DNA from: Vibrio tasmaniensis
GTDB taxonomy: Bacteria; Pseudomonadota; Gammaproteobacteria; Enterobacterales; Vibrionaceae
Direction of reading: 5' to 3'
DNA length: 64,000 bases
Assembly (NCBI RefSeq): GCF_024347635.1
Contig: NZ_AP025511.1
Span: 1,178,001-1,242,000 of the forward strand
In this document: in pieces, positions 61,114-64,000 of the stretch
Numbering within the stretch: position 1 is the first letter of the stretch
How the letters are laid out: the number at the start of each line of letters is the position of its first letter
Made by a program: the position numbers and the translations under genes
Notes under the pieces: generated by a model
Databases searched by the model: none
What the model was told of the DNA's origin: nothing
What the model saw: the letters and a program-made list of their open reading frames with translations, nothing else

Positions 61114-62520
61114 TTAACGAACTTCCTCTTGCTGAGGGAGGTCTTGTTGTCTTAATTTTTCGTTTTTAAGTGTACGGTTCAATAGTTGGCTGTAAATTGG
61201 CTGACCGCCAAGCATTTGCGCAATGATCACTGCGCCCAAGCAAGTGATGATCAACGGCAGGATAAGGTAGTAGTTATTGGTCATTTCGATAACCAGTAAT
61301 ATACCTGTAATCGGCGCACGCACGGTTGCAGCAAATAAAGCACCCATGCCCGCAATCGCAAACATACCCGGTTCAATATTCAATTCAGGAAAGAATGCCG
61401 CAGCAATAAGCCCAAATGCGTAACCAAAGAGTGTGCCGAGTGCGAGCATTGGTGCAAAGATACCGCCGGGAGCACCAGAACCAAAACAAAGCAGAGTAGT
61501 CAGAACGCGCCCTAAGAAGATCAATAACAATACGTTGGTGCTGTAATTGCCATTAGTGATATTGGGGATGATACCAATACCACCACCAGTCAATTCGGGA
61601 ATATAAAGAAGTAACAGGCCAAAGCAGCCACCGAGCAAGGTACCTGTGATTAAATAGCGTTTACGGTCGTTCTTATGGATCGCCACAAACATATCTTGGG
61701 AGAGTGTAATCAATTTATTGAAAATCACGCCAAACAGGCCAAACAACACACCTAACAATAAGAATAACCAAAGCGCATCCAGTTCAGGTGGCTGGTATTG
61801 CGGCATGGTGATAACAGCAGACTGACCGTTGATCGAACGAAACACAATATTGGCTGATACAGCGGAAATGATGACGGCTTTGATTGAAATGAGCGAGTAG
61901 CGAAATTGTGGTCTCATTTCCTCGACCACAAACATGATCCCAGCGAGTGGGGCGTTGAATGCAGCCGCTAAGCCACCAGCAGCGCCTGAAGCAAGTAATG
62001 AGTGTCGAGTATCATCATCTTTTACTCTGAAGATGTCAGTCACCATACGACCGATACTACCACCCATTTGAACGGTTGGTCCTTCACGGCCTAACACCAT
62101 ACCTGAGCCTAACGCACCCATACCGCCAAAGAATTTTACTGGTAATACTCTCCACCAACGAACAGGGCGCATACCGTCCATTGCGCCTTCTATTTCAGGA
62201 ATCCCTGATCCTGCCGCTTCTGGAGCAAAGCGATGCACGAGGAAATAACCGATAAAGGCAAATGCAGCACTGATAAGGAAGGCCGCAAGCCAAAGTGGTA
62301 AGTGGCTACCGATTTCATCTTTCAGCCAATCGGTACGAGTTTCTGTGATGAAATGAACCGCGACTTCGAAATAGGTACCAACAACACCAGCAAGTACACC
62401 AACGATGCATGAAAGAACCAGAACTGAAGCTGGGGTCTTATCTCTTGAGAGAAATTGATTAATAGCATCCCTTGGCATTTTGGCTAATAGGGACAGCTTA
62501 ATTTTCTCTCTTCTGGTCAT
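61114..62520 (-). CDS. clcA: H+/Cl- exchange transporter ClcA
   Basis: A 468-residue CLC antiporter. The three selectivity motifs are present: GSGIPE (104-109), GREGP (144-148; Glu146 is the external gate glutamate, E148 of E. coli ClcA) and GAPGGIF. The internal proton Glu203 of E. coli corresponds to Glu201. These residues mark a coupled H+/Cl- exchanger, used in extreme acid resistance, rather than a channel. Confidence 0.95.
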   Translation of the reverse strand: MTRREKIKLSLLAKMPRDAINQFLSRDKTPASVLVLSCIVGVLAGVVGTYFEVAVHFITETRTDWLKDEIGSHLPLWLAAFLISAAFAFIGYFLVHRFAPEAAGSGIPEIEGAMDGMRPVRWWRVLPVKFFGGMGALGSGMVLGREGPTVQMGGSIGRMVTDIFRVKDDDTRHSLLASGAAGGLAAAFNAPLAGIMFVVEEMRPQFRYSLISIKAVIISAVSANIVFRSINGQSAVITMPQYQPPELDALWLFLLLGVLFGLFGVIFNKLITLSQDMFVAIHKNDRKRYLITGTLLGGCFGLLLLYIPELTGGGIGIIPNITNGNYSTNVLLLIFLGRVLTTLLCFGSGAPGGIFAPMLALGTLFGYAFGLIAAAFFPELNIEPGMFAIAGMGALFAATVRAPITGILLVIEMTNNYYLILPLIITCLGAVIIAQMLGGQPIYSQLLNRTLKNEKLRQQDLPQQEEVR

Positions 62521-62860
62521 TGAGATAAGGCTCCTGAATGGGTTGAGGTGGGACTTCAGTAAATTATACGCTTCCTCTGCATATCCTATAGCAGCAAAGA
62601 TGCAAAGTTGAATTTCATTTATGGAATATACGTGTTACATAAATGGAATCTATGGGCAATAGTGGAATCACCGTCACAATTTTGATCGATTCTCAGGTGG
62701 CACCTTGAATATCCCCAAAAATGAACCATAGTTAAATCGTAAAGCAACATAACAAACCGCAAGGAGACGTGAGGTTTTACACACAATTTGGATGGATTCA
62801 GATACAAAGTTTTAGTTTCTCGTTAATTGTTCAGGTCGATATTTAAGGCTTCCTGATTCG

Positions 62861-62916
62861 CGAACTCACGATTGAGTAACGAGAGTGAGGCGTACTTCAA
62901 GTACGCCTTTAGTTCG
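62861..62916 (+). other. Structured, three-way-junction-like element
   Basis: CGAA (62861-62864) can pair with TTCG (62913-62916), CTCAC (62865-62869) with GTGAG (62885-62889), and AGGCGTACT (62888-62896) with AGTACGCCT (62900-62908). It lies about 145 bp upstream of the CobW-type gene. It could be a leader RNA element or a terminator remnant. Confidence 0.45.
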
Positions 62917-63036
62917 TCTGGAGCATTCATTTTTCATCGTTTCCCCCTTTCTAGTGACACTCATACAACTTCTGGCTTAGATCATTCTCCGTATAAACAA
63001 GCGATTGGGGTCAATTTCTCCATGATTGTGTATATA

Positions 63037-63052
63037 CTCCTTAAAAAAGGAG
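63037..63052 (+). promoter_or_regulatory. Hairpin pairing with the Shine-Dalgarno of the CobW-type gene
   Basis: CTCCTT (63037-63042) can pair with AAGGAG (63047-63052), the RBS of the gene at 63060, around a 4-nt AAAA loop. It would partly hide the RBS. Confidence 0.5.
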
Positions 63053-63059
63053 AACTGAT

Positions 63060-64000
63060 ATGACCAAAAAAGTTCCTACAAACATAATTACGGGTTTTCT
63101 AGGTGTCGGTAAGACGACCGCTATTTTGAACCTTCTAAAAAATAAACCTGAGAATGAAAACTGGGCTGTCCTGGTTAATGAGTTTGGCGAAATCGGCATT
63201 GATGGCGCATTAATGACAGACCAAGGTGCTTTGATTAAAGAAGTTCCGGGTGGCTGCATGTGTTGTACTGCAGGTGTTCCTATGTCGGTAGGTATTAATG
63301 CCTTGCTGCGTCAAAAGCCGGATCGCTTATTGATTGAGCCAACAGGCCTTGGTCATCCAAAGCAGGTTATTGCGACGCTGACTTCAGAGCAATACACACC
63401 TTATGTTGATTTAAAAGCCACGCTTGGTTTGGTTGACCCACGCAATCTGTCCAATGAAAAGTACACGTTGAATCAGAATTTCAATGACCAACTGGACAGT
63501 GCAGATGTGATTCTTGGTACTAAGGTTGACCTTGTTCATTCTGAAGACATCGACGCATTCAATGATTGGGTGACTGACCAAACACCTGCAAAAGTGTTCC
63601 ATAAACTGATTCACGATGGTGAAGTGCCATTGGAAGTGTTGGACATTGAAAGGGTATATGGCAGTGCTTCATCTCATCTTGAATCACACCATCATGATCA
63701 CGCTGAACAAGAACCTCAATTCCAACTTCCTCCAGGCGAAGCTTTTATCCGCAAAGAGAACAAAGGGCAGGGCTACTTTAGTTGTGGCTGGTTGTTTGGC
63801 GCTGAACACAAATTTGATTTTGATGCGCTGTTCTCAATGTTGTCTGATTTGACGGCTGAGCGTGTAAAAGCAGTGGTAAACACCGATCAAGGTTGCTACG
63901 CGTTTAACGTGGCGAATCAAGTCGTGTCAGTGAATGAAATTTCCCTTGATGGCTTCGAATCTCGACTGGAAGTGATCGACTCGCAGTTAATGCCTTGGGG
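63060..64000 (+). CDS. CobW/COG0523-family GTPase, YeiR-like (3' cut by window)
   Basis: Starts at the ATG at 63060 with an AAGGAG RBS and runs past the window end; 313 codons are visible. Walker A GFLGVGKT (about 12-19), VLVNEFGEIGIDGALM, the CxCC metal motif GGCMCC (about 64-69), LLIEPTGLGHPKQV and TKVD make it a P-loop GTPase of the CobW C-type metallochaperone group. His-rich linker ESHHHDHAEQE near residue 215 may bind zinc. It supplies metal to target proteins or binds zinc; E. coli YeiR is the closest known type. Confidence 0.9.
   Translation, partial: MTKKVPTNIITGFLGVGKTTAILNLLKNKPENENWAVLVNEFGEIGIDGALMTDQGALIKEVPGGCMCCTAGVPMSVGINALLRQKPDRLLIEPTGLGHPKQVIATLTSEQYTPYVDLKATLGLVDPRNLSNEKYTLNQNFNDQLDSADVILGTKVDLVHSEDIDAFNDWVTDQTPAKVFHKLIHDGEVPLEVLDIERVYGSASSHLESHHHDHAEQEPQFQLPPGEAFIRKENKGQGYFSCGWLFGAEHKFDFDALFSMLSDLTAERVKAVVNTDQGCYAFNVANQVVSVNEISLDGFESRLEVIDSQLMPW

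Larger units (their letters stand above)
62521..63059 (+). other. Intergenic region between clcA and CobW-type gene
   Basis: About 540 bp. It holds the structured element at 62861-62916 and the SD-pairing hairpin at 63037-63052. The first 300 bp, beside clcA, show nothing I can support. Confidence 0.55.

Noticed and set aside
62872..63063. 63-residue ORF before the CobW gene
   Set aside because: No RBS; it overlaps the hairpins of the leader and has no recognisable protein character.

Overview
The window looks like a stretch of a marine Vibrio chromosome, probably the second (accessory-rich) one. The evidence is the gene content (Vibrio-type TonB/ferrichrome-like uptake, a chitin-degrading enzyme with CBM5/12 modules, divergent NorR and Hmp, a BCCT transporter, a ClcA antiporter), an AT-leaning base composition, and many short intergenic spaces with hairpin terminators. 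This placement is inference; there is no rRNA, origin or replication gene here to fix it.

Layout. 1-6.2 kb: an AraC/GyrI-type regulator cut by the window edge, then a Fur-boxed TonB siderophore receptor, a periplasmic binding protein and a fused FhuB-type permease, without an ATPase. 6.4-9.2 kb: a crotonase-fold enzyme, a FadL-type porin and a translationally coupled small barrel-like protein. 9.6-11.7 kb: an Old Yellow Enzyme-type reductase and a CatB/Vat-type acetyltransferase. 11.8-19.4 kb: a copper/silver defence operon behind a promoter with a MerR/CueR-type 19-bp spacer: a Met/His/Cys-rich secreted protein, CusC-, CusB- and CusA-like efflux parts (CusB carries two C-terminal CusF-like domains) and a cupredoxin. 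20.1-20.3 kb: two tRNA-Gly(TCC). 20.8-24.1 kb: a ThrE-type exporter, YjdM and three GNAT acetyltransferases. 24.1-27.3 kb: a divergent AraC regulator/TonB receptor pair sharing a perfect Fur palindrome. 27.5-30.9 kb: a polar amino acid ABC transporter operon. 31.2-33.4 kb: a YqhD-type aldehyde reductase divergent from its YqhC-type regulator. 34.1-35.3 kb: a protein made of three fused RidA domains. 35.5-37.9 kb: small secreted proteins, a 49-residue membrane protein and two GNATs. 38-43.2 kb: a BCCT transporter and a 1055-residue GH18 chitinase. 43.5-46.5 kb: a Cache-GGEEF diguanylate cyclase followed by a complete IS3-family (IS150-group) element that has landed in the loop of a terminator hairpin. 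46.5-51.3 kb: small membrane protein, DUF4136 lipoprotein, a penicillin-binding DD-carboxypeptidase, a YkgJ-type Cys-cluster protein and a RluA-family pseudouridine synthase with a long coiled-coil N-terminal part. 51.4-53.9 kb: a TetR-controlled reductase/GST set with two identical operators. 54-56.5 kb: FKBP, a DsbA-like lipoprotein, an OmpA-type lipoprotein and a membrane-anchored glutaredoxin. 56.6-59.7 kb: norR and hmp, divergent, with NorR enhancer sites and a sigma-54 promoter visible. 59.9-64 kb: a TDT/TehA-type transporter, clcA, and the start of a CobW-type GTPase that runs off the end.

How it works together. The main themes are metal supply and defence (two Fur-controlled receptors, copper efflux, a CobW GTPase), small-molecule stress detoxification (YqhD, OYE, TetR-controlled reductase/GST, Hmp/NorR) and envelope maintenance. 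The points most worth a second look are the triple RidA protein, the IS element sitting inside a terminator with its own terminator-like left end, the copper promoter and tandem CusF fusion, the two 23-bp TetR operators, and the NorR/sigma-54 architecture upstream of hmp.
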